From Thermoanaerobacterium thermosulfurigenes (GTDB taxonomy: Bacteria; Bacillota; Thermoanaerobacteria; Thermoanaerobacterales; Thermoanaerobacteraceae), in the NCBI RefSeq assembly GCF_051201035.1, contig NZ_JBPODR010000010.1:29444-93443 (forward strand): a DNA stretch of 64,000 bases, written 5' to 3'. A program made the translations under genes and the position numbers. The notes below the pieces were generated by a model. The model saw only the letters and a list, made by a program, of their open reading frames with translations, ran no database searches and was not told the DNA's origin. Below, piece by piece: positions 23,585-32,896 of this stretch (positions are counted from its first letter, which is position 1; each line of letters starts with the position of its first letter).

Positions 23585-25909
23585 GTGGCTAAATATACAT
23601 TTATTGACGATATAAATAAATTGTTAAGCGATGATAAATGGCTTATTTTGCAGGACAGATATGACAAAAAATTAAATCAAAGGTATGAAACAAATTTTAC
23701 TCTTGCAAATGGATATATGGGAGTAAGAGGAAGTTTTGAAGAAGGCGCTGATGATGAGTGCCCAGGTAACTTTATTGCTGGAATTTTTGATAAGTCAGAA
23801 GCTCAAGTAAGGGAATTGGTCAATGTACAAAATTGGGTTGGCATAAAGATATACATTAATGGCAAAAATTTGAATCTTGATAAATGTGAAATTTTAGATT
23901 TTATCAGAATTTTAGATATGAAGCATGGAATCTTGTTTAGAGGCATTACAATAAAAGATGATTCCGGAATGATTACCCGTATAGAAGGGTACAGATTTTT
24001 AAGCAAACATAACGTTCATCGTGCTGCTATAAAGCTATTTATAACACCTGTGAATTATAGTGGTACCATTGCTGTAGAAAGCATAATCGATGGATCTGTG
24101 TTAAATTCGAAAGAAGATCCAGCACATAAAACAAAACATTTACGTGTTGTTGAAAATACTGAATTTGTCAATGGTGGTTGTTATCTTGAAACAGCCACAA
24201 GAGATGATGATGCAAGAATTGGAACAGGCTTCTATGTAAAAATTTATCGCAGCGATGATGGAGATAATATAGTGAAGCATAAAAGATTTGCTCCGTTAGG
24301 TGAAATATGTTCAGAATACTATGAATTTGAAGCAATTGAAAAGAAAACTGTTGAAGTAGACAAATTTGTTTCAACTTACACATCGAGGGATATATCTAAA
24401 GAAAAGATTAAAAGTGAAGTTGAGAAAGATGTTTACAATTTTGCCTCAGAGGGTATAGATAAAGAACTTTTAAAGCACATTGAAATATATGAAAAACTTT
24501 GGAAGGTTGCGGATATTAAGATAGATTGTGATGATGAGGCAGATAAAGCTTTGAGGTTTAATGTATTTCATTTGATGAGCTCCGTTAGCGAAAGTGATTC
24601 TAGGGTAAGCATTGCAGCAAAAGCTCTCCATGGCGAAGGATACAAAGGACATGTTTTTTGGGATACAGAAATATTTATGCTTCCATTTTTTATATATGTG
24701 TATCCAAATGCTGCTAAAACACTTCTTATGTATAGATACAATCTTTTAGATGCGGCAAGACAAAATGCCATACGAAATGGATATAAAGGCGCTCAATACC
24801 CATGGGAATCTGCTGACACAGGGAATGAGGAGACACCAAAATGGGGTGTTGATTATAAAGGTAATCCCGTGAGGATATGGACTGGAGATATAGAGTACCA
24901 TATAACTGCTGATATTGCTTTCGCTGTTTTTGAGTACTACAGAGCTACAGATGACATAGATTTTATGCTTAAATGCGGCATCGAAATGATATTAGAAACT
25001 GCCAGATTTTGGGCATCAAGATGCGAATACAACGATTCGTTAGATAGGTATGAAATAAATGATGTGATTGGCCCTGATGAATTTCACGAACACGTAAATA
25101 ATAATTCATATACTAATTTTCTGGCGCGGTGGAACATTCAAAAAGCAATTGAATTTATTGAGATTTTGAAAAAAGACTATCCATCAACATACGAAGTGTT
25201 GTCGTCTAAGATTTGTCTGACAGAAGATGAACTAAAAAGTTGGAAAAATATTATTACTAAGATTTATATACCGTTTGATAAAGAAAGAAAGATCTTAGAG
25301 CAATTTGAAGGTTATTTCAAAAGAAAAGATTACGTAATAGATAAGTTTGATGAAAATAATATGCCGTTATGGCCTGATGGTGTAGATGTTACAAAATTAA
25401 ATGATACGCAACTTGTAAAACAGGCTGATGTAGTGATGCTCATGTTACTATTAGGTGAAGAATTTGACTATGAGACGAAAAAGATAAACTATGAATACTA
25501 TCAAAAGAGGACGATGCATAAATCTTCGTTAGGCCCCAGCATGTATTCTATTATGGGGTTGAAAGTTGGCGATTATAAAAATGCATATTATTCATTTTTA
25601 AGAAGTGCCAATGTTGACCTTGTAGATAATCAAGGCAACACGAAAGAGGGTCTCCATGCTGCTTCTGCTGGAGGTACATGGCAGGTTGCTGTATTTGGAT
25701 TTGGCGGTTTGTACATTGACAAAGAAGGCGTTTTGAATATCAATCCATGGTTGCCGGAAAAATGGAATAAATTATCATATCAAGTCTATTGGAAAGGCAA
25801 TCTGCTTCAAATCAATATTTATAAAGATAATGTTGACGTAAAACTTCTCGAAGGCAACGGAAGAAAGATAAAAGTAAAAATAAGAGGGAAAGATGTTGAA
25901 GTTAATTAG
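23585..25909 (+). CDS. GH65 glycoside phosphorylase, kojibiose-phosphorylase-like (locus A)
   Basis: Inverting phosphorylase of 774 residues that splits an alpha-linked glucobiose with phosphate into beta-glucose-1-phosphate and glucose in the cytosol. The GH65 catalytic centre IGPDEFHEHVNNNSYTNFLA gives the general acid Glu at about residue 499. The phosphate-site region KSSLGPSMYSIMG and the (alpha/alpha)6-barrel motif GHVFWDTEIFMLPF are present. The loop YPWESADTGNEETPKWG is the type I associate with kojibiose/nigerose enzymes rather than maltose enzymes, so specificity is a guess. GTG start at 23585, 7 nt after AGGAGG. No signal peptide. Confidence 0.85.
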   Translation: MAKYTFIDDINKLLSDDKWLILQDRYDKKLNQRYETNFTLANGYMGVRGSFEEGADDECPGNFIAGIFDKSEAQVRELVNVQNWVGIKIYINGKNLNLDKCEILDFIRILDMKHGILFRGITIKDDSGMITRIEGYRFLSKHNVHRAAIKLFITPVNYSGTIAVESIIDGSVLNSKEDPAHKTKHLRVVENTEFVNGGCYLETATRDDDARIGTGFYVKIYRSDDGDNIVKHKRFAPLGEICSEYYEFEAIEKKTVEVDKFVSTYTSRDISKEKIKSEVEKDVYNFASEGIDKELLKHIEIYEKLWKVADIKIDCDDEADKALRFNVFHLMSSVSESDSRVSIAAKALHGEGYKGHVFWDTEIFMLPFFIYVYPNAAKTLLMYRYNLLDAARQNAIRNGYKGAQYPWESADTGNEETPKWGVDYKGNPVRIWTGDIEYHITADIAFAVFEYYRATDDIDFMLKCGIEMILETARFWASRCEYNDSLDRYEINDVIGPDEFHEHVNNNSYTNFLARWNIQKAIEFIEILKKDYPSTYEVLSSKICLTEDELKSWKNIITKIYIPFDKERKILEQFEGYFKRKDYVIDKFDENNMPLWPDGVDVTKLNDTQLVKQADVVMLMLLLGEEFDYETKKINYEYYQKRTMHKSSLGPSMYSIMGLKVGDYKNAYYSFLRSANVDLVDNQGNTKEGLHAASAGGTWQVAVFGFGGLYIDKEGVLNINPWLPEKWNKLSYQVYWKGNLLQINIYKDNVDVKLLEGNGRKIKVKIRGKDVEVN

Positions 25910-25916
25910 ATTTATC

Positions 25917-25949
25917 ATAGGCATAAACAGAAATTGCTGTTTTGCCTAT
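25917..25949 (+). other. Intergenic mRNA hairpin between GH65-A and binding-protein-A genes
   Basis: ATAGGCA..AACAG pairs with CTGTT..TGCCTAT across an interrupted 12-bp stem, with no T tract after it. It is more likely an mRNA processing or stability element than a terminator. Confidence 0.5.
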
Positions 25950-26049
25950 AAAGATAAATAATAGAATAAGGGGGGATTCAGGATTACTTTAAATTGGTGA
26001 ATATTTAGTTTGCTTAAAATCATAATTTATCAAGAGAGGAGAAAATAAA

Positions 26050-27321
26050 ATGGGTAAAAAATTTATAAGCATTTTTGTCGTTACAATACTTTTGATAGCC
26101 ACATTGCTTTCCGGATGCTCAACAAAGCAAAACACTACTTCCAATAACAACAATAATAAAACTAGTTCTGTTCAAAAACAAGACACTGCAAAACCTGTAA
26201 CTTTAAAACTTGGCATGTGGTCTTCTTCACCTGCTGAAACGAAAATTGTAAATGATCAGTTGGCTGCGTTTAAGCAAAAATATCCCAATATTAATGTACA
26301 AATTGAAACAATAGTAGGCGATTACATGCAAAAATTACAAACAGAAATTGCTGCAAATGTAGCACCGGACATTTTCTATCTTGATAGCATGCCTGCACCA
26401 CAGCTTATGTCATCAGGTGTTTTAGAACCATTAGATGATTATATTAAGAAATACAATGTGGATGTAAATGATTTCGAACCATCGTTGCTTTCGGCATTTC
26501 AGTGGGAAGGAAAAACATACGGTCTTCCAAAGGATTATAACACATTAGCGCTATTCTATAATAAAGACATGTTTAATGCTGCAGGTATTAGTGAGCCTCC
26601 AAAGACATGGGATGAATTAAAAGAAGATGCTCAAAAATTGACAAAGAATGGGGTAAAAGGCTTGGTTTTGTCGTCAGATCTTGCAAGGTTCGAAGCTTTT
26701 ATGATTCAAAATGGTGGCTCAGTATATAAAGATGGAAAGGTAACTTTAAATCTCCCAGAGAACGCTCAGGCACTTGACTTTTACACAGGGCTTATTACTA
26801 AAGATAAAGTAGCGGATACGCCACAAAATTTAGGTGGAGGATGGAATGGCGATGTATTTGCTGCTAAGAAAGCTGCAATGGCGATAGAAGGAGGATGGAT
26901 GATACCATTCTTAAAAGACAAAGATCCAAACCTCAATTATGGAATAGCAGAACTTCCGGAAGGCAAACAAAAAGCAACATTAGCTTTTACTGTTGCTTAT
27001 GTAATGAATAAAAACAGCAAGAATAAAGATGAAGCATTTAAATTATTAGAGTTTTTAACGGGAAAAGAAGGGCAACAATTTGTTGTTGATTCAGGTCTTG
27101 CCCTTCCATCAAGGAAGTCTATGGAAGAAGGATTTAGGGCAAAATATCCAGATAGAGTGGCATTTATCGATGGTGCAGCTTATTCTTACCCATGGCAGTT
27201 TGGCCTTCTTGGAACAAAAGTATCTGATGCAGCAAATAAAGCTTCAGATTCGCTTATAATGAAGCAGACAAATAATGCTCAAGAAGCACTTGATAATGCA
27301 CAGAAGCAACTTGGACAATGA
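26050..27321 (+). CDS. ABC sugar transporter substrate-binding lipoprotein (locus A)
   Basis: A 423-residue extracellular solute-binding protein (family 1, MalE-like) anchored by a lipid at Cys23 in the lipobox LLSGC. A short Asn/Thr/Ser-rich linker follows, then the binding domain starting KPVTLKLGMWSSSP. EGGWMIPFLKDKDPNLNYGI is the typical interlobe region. It delivers an oligosaccharide, presumably the GH65-A substrate, to the two permeases downstream. It lies 140 bp after GH65-A with SD AGAGGAGA and is followed by a strong hairpin. Confidence 0.93.
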   Translation: MGKKFISIFVVTILLIATLLSGCSTKQNTTSNNNNNKTSSVQKQDTAKPVTLKLGMWSSSPAETKIVNDQLAAFKQKYPNINVQIETIVGDYMQKLQTEIAANVAPDIFYLDSMPAPQLMSSGVLEPLDDYIKKYNVDVNDFEPSLLSAFQWEGKTYGLPKDYNTLALFYNKDMFNAAGISEPPKTWDELKEDAQKLTKNGVKGLVLSSDLARFEAFMIQNGGSVYKDGKVTLNLPENAQALDFYTGLITKDKVADTPQNLGGGWNGDVFAAKKAAMAIEGGWMIPFLKDKDPNLNYGIAELPEGKQKATLAFTVAYVMNKNSKNKDEAFKLLEFLTGKEGQQFVVDSGLALPSRKSMEEGFRAKYPDRVAFIDGAAYSYPWQFGLLGTKVSDAANKASDSLIMKQTNNAQEALDNAQKQLGQ

Positions 27322-27325
27322 TGCT

Positions 27326-27350
27326 ATGCAGCACCTTTAAGGTGCTGCAT
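27326..27350 (+). other. Strong intergenic hairpin after binding-protein-A gene
   Basis: A perfect 10-bp stem ATGCAGCACC / GGTGCTGCAT with loop TTTAA begins 4 bp after the stop and lacks a good T tract. Such hairpins after MalE-type genes commonly protect the 5' mRNA or partly terminate, giving more binding protein than permease. Confidence 0.7.
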
Positions 27351-27404
27351 AAAGATTTTGCTGTTTGGTGTTGCTATTAATGGATTGAAAGGAAGAGTCT
27401 CATT

Positions 27405-28304
27405 ATGAAAGCTCATTCAATTTCAAAGAAAAAATATATAAATGAAACTATTTCGGGATACGCTTTTATGATGCCTTTTGTCATTTCTATTTCTGTATTT
27501 ATTATTGGACCATTAATTTATGCATTTATAATAAGCTTTAAAGATTTTTCATACTTAAATCCTTCATCAAGCCACTGGGTAGGGTTTAAAAATTATATAG
27601 AATTGTTAAATGATCAAACATTTAAAAGAGCATTGCTTAACACAACGATATATTCATTGTTTGTGGTACCTACGCAATTATTTATAGCATTAATCCTTGC
27701 ATTAGTCGTTGATTCAGACATTAAAGGGAAAACTTTTTTTAGGGTTGCGTACTATATACCTACTGTAACATCGACAGTTGCGGTGTCAGTCATTTTTTTG
27801 TATTTATTTAAAGCAGATGGCTTAGTCAACACAATTTTGTCAAAAGTCGGTATACATGGTCAAGCATGGTTTAACAATGTCAACTTTGCTTTGCCGTCAA
27901 TCATGATGATGGCTATTTGGTCGTCGGTTGGAAATTATATGGTAATATTCTTGGCAGGACTTCAGGACATCCCCATGGAATTGTATGAGGCAGCAGAAGT
28001 GGATGGTGCAAATAAATTTCAAAGATTTATAAAAATTACTTTTCCATTGTTGAGACACGTTGTGTTCTTTAACCTTGTAGTCTCATTGATAGGTACTTTT
28101 CAAATCTTTGATCAGGCGTACGTTGTGTCAGGAGGAAGCGGAGGGCCACTTGACGCGACGATGACGGTGGTTCTTGACATATATAAAACAGGATTTAAAG
28201 ATTTTAACATGGGATATGCATCAGCTATGGCTTTTGTATTATTTCTAATTATTTTGCTTTTGACATTATTGCAAAGATTATTATTTAGAGATGAAATGTA
28301 TTAG
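27405..28304 (+). CDS. ABC sugar transporter permease, MalF-like (locus A)
   Basis: Inner-membrane permease of 299 residues with six hydrophobic segments. The cytoplasmic EAA loop is ELYEAAEVDGANKFQRFIKITFPLL (near residues 190-215), the contact site for the ATPase. The N-terminus SGYAFMMPFVISISVFIIGPLIYAF is typical of the sugar MalF group. It is followed 13 bp later by the MalG-like partner. No ATPase gene is in the cluster. Confidence 0.93.
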   Translation: MKAHSISKKKYINETISGYAFMMPFVISISVFIIGPLIYAFIISFKDFSYLNPSSSHWVGFKNYIELLNDQTFKRALLNTTIYSLFVVPTQLFIALILALVVDSDIKGKTFFRVAYYIPTVTSTVAVSVIFLYLFKADGLVNTILSKVGIHGQAWFNNVNFALPSIMMMAIWSSVGNYMVIFLAGLQDIPMELYEAAEVDGANKFQRFIKITFPLLRHVVFFNLVVSLIGTFQIFDQAYVVSGGSGGPLDATMTVVLDIYKTGFKDFNMGYASAMAFVLFLIILLLTLLQRLLFRDEMY

Positions 28305-28317
28305 GAGGTAATATATC

Positions 28318-29127
28318 ATGTCTAAAATATTCAGATTTTTTCTTTATTCGGTAGCCATAGTCTATGCTGCAATAACGCTAGGACCATTTATTTGGTCTAT
28401 AATAACTTCGCTTAAACCTACAAGTGAAATAGATAGTTTAAGAGTCAATTTAAAGAATTTAACGTTTGGCAATTATAACATGATTGTAAGTCAGTTTCCA
28501 TTTCTGAGGTGGTTCTTTAATAGTTTGATTGTTGCTATCGCAGTTACATTTGGAAATTTATTGTTTAATTCAATGGCTGGATACGCTCTTGCCAGAATTA
28601 ATTTTGCAGGACGTAATTTCCTATTCATTATTGTGTTGGCGCTTATGATGGTGCCTGGACAGGTTGTAATGGTGCCGACGTATATTTTATTAAGCAAATT
28701 AGGATGGGTGAATACTTATTGGGGGCTTACAATACCGTTTTTAACCAGTAGTTTTGGCATATTTTTAATGAGGCAGTTCTTTTTATCTATTCCGAAAGAG
28801 ATGGAAGAAGCTGCAACGATAGACGGGTTGTCCAGATTTAGGATTTTTCTACAAATAGTTTTGCCATTGTCAAAGCCTGCTCTTACAACACAGTTTATAT
28901 TCATGTTTACAGGCAATTGGAATAGCTTTTTGTGGCCCAGCCTTTTGACGTCCAGCGATAATATGTACACACTGCCGGTTGGATTAAATTCATTTTACGG
29001 ACAGTATTATCAATTTTGGAATCAAGTTATGGCAGGCGCTATACTTTTGACGTTGCCGATGATACTTATATTTCTTGTATTCCAAAAACAATTTGTCAAA
29101 GGGATTTCTACAACAGGTCTTAAATGA
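28318..29127 (+). CDS. ABC sugar transporter permease, MalG-like (locus A)
   Basis: A 269-residue permease with about six membrane segments. It carries the EAA loop EMEEAATIDGLSRFRIFLQIVLPLS and the GYALARINFAGRN and MVPGQVVMVPTYILL segments found in MalG-type permeases. SD AGGAGG precedes the ATG. It ends locus A; no clear terminator separates it from the locus B LacI promoter. Probably powered by a shared MsmX-type ATPase encoded elsewhere. Confidence 0.93.
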   Translation: MSKIFRFFLYSVAIVYAAITLGPFIWSIITSLKPTSEIDSLRVNLKNLTFGNYNMIVSQFPFLRWFFNSLIVAIAVTFGNLLFNSMAGYALARINFAGRNFLFIIVLALMMVPGQVVMVPTYILLSKLGWVNTYWGLTIPFLTSSFGIFLMRQFFLSIPKEMEEAATIDGLSRFRIFLQIVLPLSKPALTTQFIFMFTGNWNSFLWPSLLTSSDNMYTLPVGLNSFYGQYYQFWNQVMAGAILLTLPMILIFLVFQKQFVKGISTTGLK

Positions 29128-29133
29128 TTTGTG

Positions 29134-29176
29134 TTGCTGTTTTAAAATTAATGTGGTATAATTGTAAGCGGTTACT
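29134..29176 (+). promoter_or_regulatory. Promoter and operator of the locus B LacI gene
   Basis: TTGCTG (29134-29139), 17 bp, TATAAT (29157-29162). TGTAAGCGGTTACT (29163-29176) directly abuts the -10. The 14-mer is one base away from the two palindromes before the locus B transport genes, which points to autoregulation. It also comes close to the CcpA cre consensus TGWAANCGNTNWCA. Confidence 0.7.
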
Positions 29177-29227
29177 ATTTTAACACATTATGACTTAAGT
29201 TAATTGCGAAGGGAATGTGTGGTCTGT

Positions 29228-30250
29228 ATGGCAAATATAGATGATGTAGCAAAACTGGCAAATGTTTCAACAGCGACTGTTTCAAGGGTTTTTAATAATA
29301 GCCCGTATGTAAGTGAAAAGGCAAGGGAAAGTGTATTAAAAGCAGCAAAAGAGCTTGGCTATGAGCCAAGCATATTGGCTCGTAGTTTGGCAATGAAGAA
29401 GACAAACACTATAGGATTAATAGTTCCTGACATATCTAACCCGTATTATAGTGAAGTTGTTCGCGGAATAGAAGATGTATGCAATATTTATAAGTACAAT
29501 ATCATTCTTTGCAACGCCGATAACTCGCGAGACAAAGAAATACAGTACATCGACATGTTGAAAAGCAGATGGGTGGATGGCATAATATTCCACAGTGATT
29601 ATTTTTCAGATGAAATATATGAGATTTTCAAAGATAGAAAAATACCATTAGTACTGGCTGGAAGAGCCACAAGTTATGATGTGCCGTATGTAGTAATAGA
29701 CAATAAGAAAGCTGCTTATGATGCTACAAAGTACTTAATATCGCAAGGTCATGAAAAAATAGGTGTTATTCATGGTGACTTGAATGGCATGAAGGAAACT
29801 GTTGATAGTGTTGATAGGTTTTACGGATTTCTCGATGCTATGAAAGAAGCTGGTCTTAAAGTATATGATGAATTAATAAAAGAAAGCAATTTTAAGGCAA
29901 AAGGCGGTTATATAGCTGCAAAAGAAATGCTAAATGGCAATGTTAAACCAGATGCTATCTTTGCTTTCAGTGATGTAATGGCTATGGGGGCTATTAATGC
30001 TGTTTTTGACGCTGGTTTAAAATGTCCAGAAGATGTTTCTATAATAGGATTTGATAATCTCGATTTAGCAGAGGTAACGAGGCCAGCTTTAACTACTGTT
30101 GCGCAGCCCATGTACGATATTGGTGCTGTTGCAGCTCGCATGCTGATAAAGATAATCGATAATAAAAAGATATCTGAGAAGAGAGTTATTTTAAAGCACA
30201 GATTGATTATTCGCCAGTCATGCATTAAAAGAGATGCACAAAAAAATTAA
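29228..30250 (+). CDS. LacI family transcriptional regulator (locus B)
   Basis: A 340-residue regulator. It has the HTH NIDDVAKLANVSTATVSRVFNN, the hinge SILARSLAMKKTNTIGLIVPDISNPYY, and an effector domain ending DVSIIGFDNLDLAEVTRPALTTV. ATG 29228 gives the usual LacI N-terminus but lies 13 nt from AAGGGA; GTG at 29219 would be 4 nt away, so the start is uncertain by three codons. It probably binds the CTGTAAGCGGTTACAG sites in front of its own gene and of the transport/phosphorylase operon. Confidence 0.92.
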   Translation: MANIDDVAKLANVSTATVSRVFNNSPYVSEKARESVLKAAKELGYEPSILARSLAMKKTNTIGLIVPDISNPYYSEVVRGIEDVCNIYKYNIILCNADNSRDKEIQYIDMLKSRWVDGIIFHSDYFSDEIYEIFKDRKIPLVLAGRATSYDVPYVVIDNKKAAYDATKYLISQGHEKIGVIHGDLNGMKETVDSVDRFYGFLDAMKEAGLKVYDELIKESNFKAKGGYIAAKEMLNGNVKPDAIFAFSDVMAMGAINAVFDAGLKCPEDVSIIGFDNLDLAEVTRPALTTVAQPMYDIGAVAARMLIKIIDNKKISEKRVILKHRLIIRQSCIKRDAQKN

Positions 30251-30269
30251 AAAAATAATTGAAAAGCTA

Positions 30270-30403
30270 TTGATTATTTTTTAAAAAGGTGTTACAATAT
30301 AGCTGTAAGCGGTTACAGACTGTATTTATTGACAGTCTATTTTGGATTGGATGATATAAAAAACTGTAGCTTTTATTTGTCGAGAAACTGTAAGCGGTTA
30401 CAG
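30270..30403 (+). promoter_or_regulatory. Locus B operon promoter with two CTGTAAGCGGTTACAG operators
   Basis: TTGATT (30270-30275), 17 bp, TACAAT (30293-30298). Identical 16-bp operators follow at 30303-30318 and 30388-30403, the second extended to AACTGTAAGCGGTTACAGTT. Centres are 85 bp apart, about eight helical turns, suited to DNA looping by a tetrameric or paired LacI protein. The core TGTAAGCGGTTACA also fits the cre consensus exactly, so CcpA may bind too. The remaining leader (30404-30642) shows no further structure I can name. Confidence 0.75.
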
Positions 30404-30642
30404 TTATACTTTATTAAGCTTAAATTTGGCAAGTAATCAAGCAAATAGATAAGATCATTAAATGCATTTTTTGAAAGGATATTTGGAGTGTCAATCCTTG
30501 CTGAATTTAAGTTGAATTTTTGGTTTATGTACGGTAAGTGAAAGGTACTTATCTAGGAAAAACTAAAAGGGGGTGCTAGACAAAAAACTTCAATTGCAAT
30601 TTTTTAATCATCATAAAATAAAAAAATAGGAGGAGCGTTTGT

Positions 30643-31935
30643 ATGAAAAAAATATTGAGTTTATTAATTTCGACGATCTTAATAATTGCTTTAGTGACAG
30701 GATGTTCATCAAGCAATAACGGAAATAATAGCAAAACAAGTCAAAATGGAACACCTTCTAGTCAAAATAGCAAAATAACCATAACGGTGATGCAAAGCAA
30801 AACCGAAATACAGTCTGATCTTCAAACTATAATTGATGATTATAATAAATCACAAGATAAAGTAGAAGTAAAACTTTTAGGTACTTCAGGAGATAATTTT
30901 GCTACTGTATTACAATCGCAGTTTTCTGCGTCACCAGAAAAAGCACCTACGATATTTACTATTGCTGGACCAGATACTCCTAAATTTCAACCGTATATGG
31001 CTGAAATAAAAGATTCAAAAGCTGCTGAAATGCTGGCAGATGGAGTAAAAGATGATGTTACTGTTGATGGTAAGTTATATGGTCTTCCTTCAGCGGTTGA
31101 AGGATATGGTTTGATTTACAATAAAAATTTATTTAAAGAAGCAAACATAGATCCTGCATCAATAACAAGCATCGATGCATTAGTAAATGCGTGTGAAAAA
31201 TTGTCAAAATTAAATGGTGTTGTAAAACCTATTGCTTTTGCAAAAGAGACGTACTTCTCATTTATACATCCTTTTAACTGGGCTTTTGCAGTTGATCCAA
31301 ATTACAAGACAGATATAGAGAAACTTGACAAAGGACAAATAACTATGAAAGACATACCGAGTGTAGTACAATGGATAAAAGATATGGATAAAATAAAACC
31401 ATATACGAATAAGGCGCTTGATTCATACGATGATCAAGTGGCAGGATTTGCAAGCGGTAAATATGCTATGATACACCAAGGAGATTGGGTACAATCAGTT
31501 TTGGATCAAGATAAACCAAATTTTGAATATGGAATTATTCCATTCCCGACAGGTGGAAATACAAAATTAGCTGTTGGTACTGCTACTGCATGGCGTGTAA
31601 ATAAATATGCAACACCAGAACAACAAAAAGCTGCAATTGAATTTTTGGATTGGTTGATTACAAGCGATAAAGGACAAGAATATTCTGCAGATACTTTGAA
31701 GTTTATTCCAGCATATAAAGGAGTAAAGGCTCCAAAGGCTCCACTGGCAGCGGAAGTTGCTCAGTATGTTGACAAAGGCCAAATTATTCCATGGGTGTAC
31801 AACAATTATTTCCCTAACGGAATAGATGTTGATGGTTCTAATGTCATTCAAAAGTATTATGCTGGACTTATAAAAAATGACGATCAATTCTTATCAGAAT
31901 TGACAAATGTTTGGGTTCAAGATGCTGGCAAGTAA
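30643..31935 (+). CDS. ABC sugar transporter substrate-binding lipoprotein (locus B)
   Basis: A 430-residue MalE-like binding lipoprotein. The signal peptide ends in lipobox LVTGC (Cys21), followed by a Ser/Asn/Gly-rich linker. The domain starts KITITVMQSKTEIQSDLQ and contains GDWVQSVLDQDKPNFEYGIIPFP, the usual hinge region of oligosaccharide binders. It is first in the locus B operon after a nearly 390-bp regulatory leader, with SD AGGAGG. The sequence differs clearly from the locus A protein, so the two loci probably take different sugars. Confidence 0.93.
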   Translation: MKKILSLLISTILIIALVTGCSSSNNGNNSKTSQNGTPSSQNSKITITVMQSKTEIQSDLQTIIDDYNKSQDKVEVKLLGTSGDNFATVLQSQFSASPEKAPTIFTIAGPDTPKFQPYMAEIKDSKAAEMLADGVKDDVTVDGKLYGLPSAVEGYGLIYNKNLFKEANIDPASITSIDALVNACEKLSKLNGVVKPIAFAKETYFSFIHPFNWAFAVDPNYKTDIEKLDKGQITMKDIPSVVQWIKDMDKIKPYTNKALDSYDDQVAGFASGKYAMIHQGDWVQSVLDQDKPNFEYGIIPFPTGGNTKLAVGTATAWRVNKYATPEQQKAAIEFLDWLITSDKGQEYSADTLKFIPAYKGVKAPKAPLAAEVAQYVDKGQIIPWVYNNYFPNGIDVDGSNVIQKYYAGLIKNDDQFLSELTNVWVQDAGK

Positions 31936-31943
31936 TTAGCTTA

Positions 31944-31985
31944 TAGGACATACTTCTTTTGCACATGGTCAAGAAGTATGTCCTA
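31944..31985 (+). other. Strong intergenic hairpin after binding-protein-B gene
   Basis: Perfect 15-bp stem TAGGACATACTTCTT / AAGAAGTATGTCCTA with a 12-nt loop, 9 bp after the stop, without a T tract. It has the same position and likely role as the hairpin in locus A, but an unrelated sequence. Confidence 0.7.
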
Positions 31986-32020
31986 ATTTAAATCAATGTG
32001 TATACGATAGGAGTGAAAAT

Positions 32021-32896
32021 ATGAAAAAAAATAGCAATACAGTGACGTTTTGGCTATTTTTAATACCATCACTATTTATCTTTATAAATGTAGTAATAAT
32101 TCCTTTCATATTAGGCATAATTTATTCTTTTACAGATTGGGATGGGTTTACATTTTTTGGTTCAAAATTTGTGGCATTTAGCAACTATTTAAAGGTGTTT
32201 AAAGATCAGAATTTTTTAAGCGCATTTTTATTGACTTTTAAATATGCGATTATTATGGTGATAGTTTCAAATATAATTGGTTTCTCTTTAGCGCTTCTTG
32301 TGACCAGAAAAATGAAGACTAGAAATATTTTAAGATCGATTTTCTTTATGCCCAATTTAATAGGTGGCTTGATATTAGGATTTATATGGCAATTCATATT
32401 TACAAAACTATTTGTTCAGTTGGGAACTGTGTTACACGCCTCAAATATATTCTTTAATTGGATAAATGATCCTAATATGGCTTTTTGGAGCATTGTAATT
32501 GTATCAGCATGGCAAATGTCAGGATACGTAATGATCATATATATTGCCGGGTTGGAAAGCATTAATCCAGACATAATCGAAGCATCTCTTATCGATGGTG
32601 CAGGACCTGTGAGAAGGCTATTTAACATTATACTACCACTTACTGTTCCTTCTTTTACCATAAGCCTTTTTATAACTTTGTCAAATTCATTTAAGCAATA
32701 TGACACAAATTTATCTCTTACAAATGGAGGACCTTATGGTACGACAGAATTATTGACGATGAATATTGTGCAGACAGCGTATAAGCACAATCAATATGCC
32801 ATAGCTCAATCAAAAGCTGTTGTATTTTTTGTCGTAATCATGGCTATTACACTCGTACAGGTGTATTTAACAAAGAAAAGAGAGGTTGAGATGTAA
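32021..32896 (+). CDS. ABC sugar transporter permease, MalF-like (locus B)
   Basis: A 291-residue membrane permease with six hydrophobic segments. The EAA loop is INPDIIEASLIDGAGPVRRLFNIILP (about residues 180-205). It lacks the long MalF periplasmic loop, as usual in Firmicute oligosaccharide systems. Its TAA overlaps the ATG of the next permease (TAATG at 32894-32898), so the two are translationally coupled. Confidence 0.93.
   Translation: MKKNSNTVTFWLFLIPSLFIFINVVIIPFILGIIYSFTDWDGFTFFGSKFVAFSNYLKVFKDQNFLSAFLLTFKYAIIMVIVSNIIGFSLALLVTRKMKTRNILRSIFFMPNLIGGLILGFIWQFIFTKLFVQLGTVLHASNIFFNWINDPNMAFWSIVIVSAWQMSGYVMIIYIAGLESINPDIIEASLIDGAGPVRRLFNIILPLTVPSFTISLFITLSNSFKQYDTNLSLTNGGPYGTTELLTMNIVQTAYKHNQYAIAQSKAVVFFVVIMAITLVQVYLTKKREVEM

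Noticed and set aside
23585..25909. GH65 enzymes as trehalose hydrolases
   Set aside because: The cytosolic location, adjacent beta-phosphoglucomutase and phosphorylase-type motifs favour phosphorolysis.
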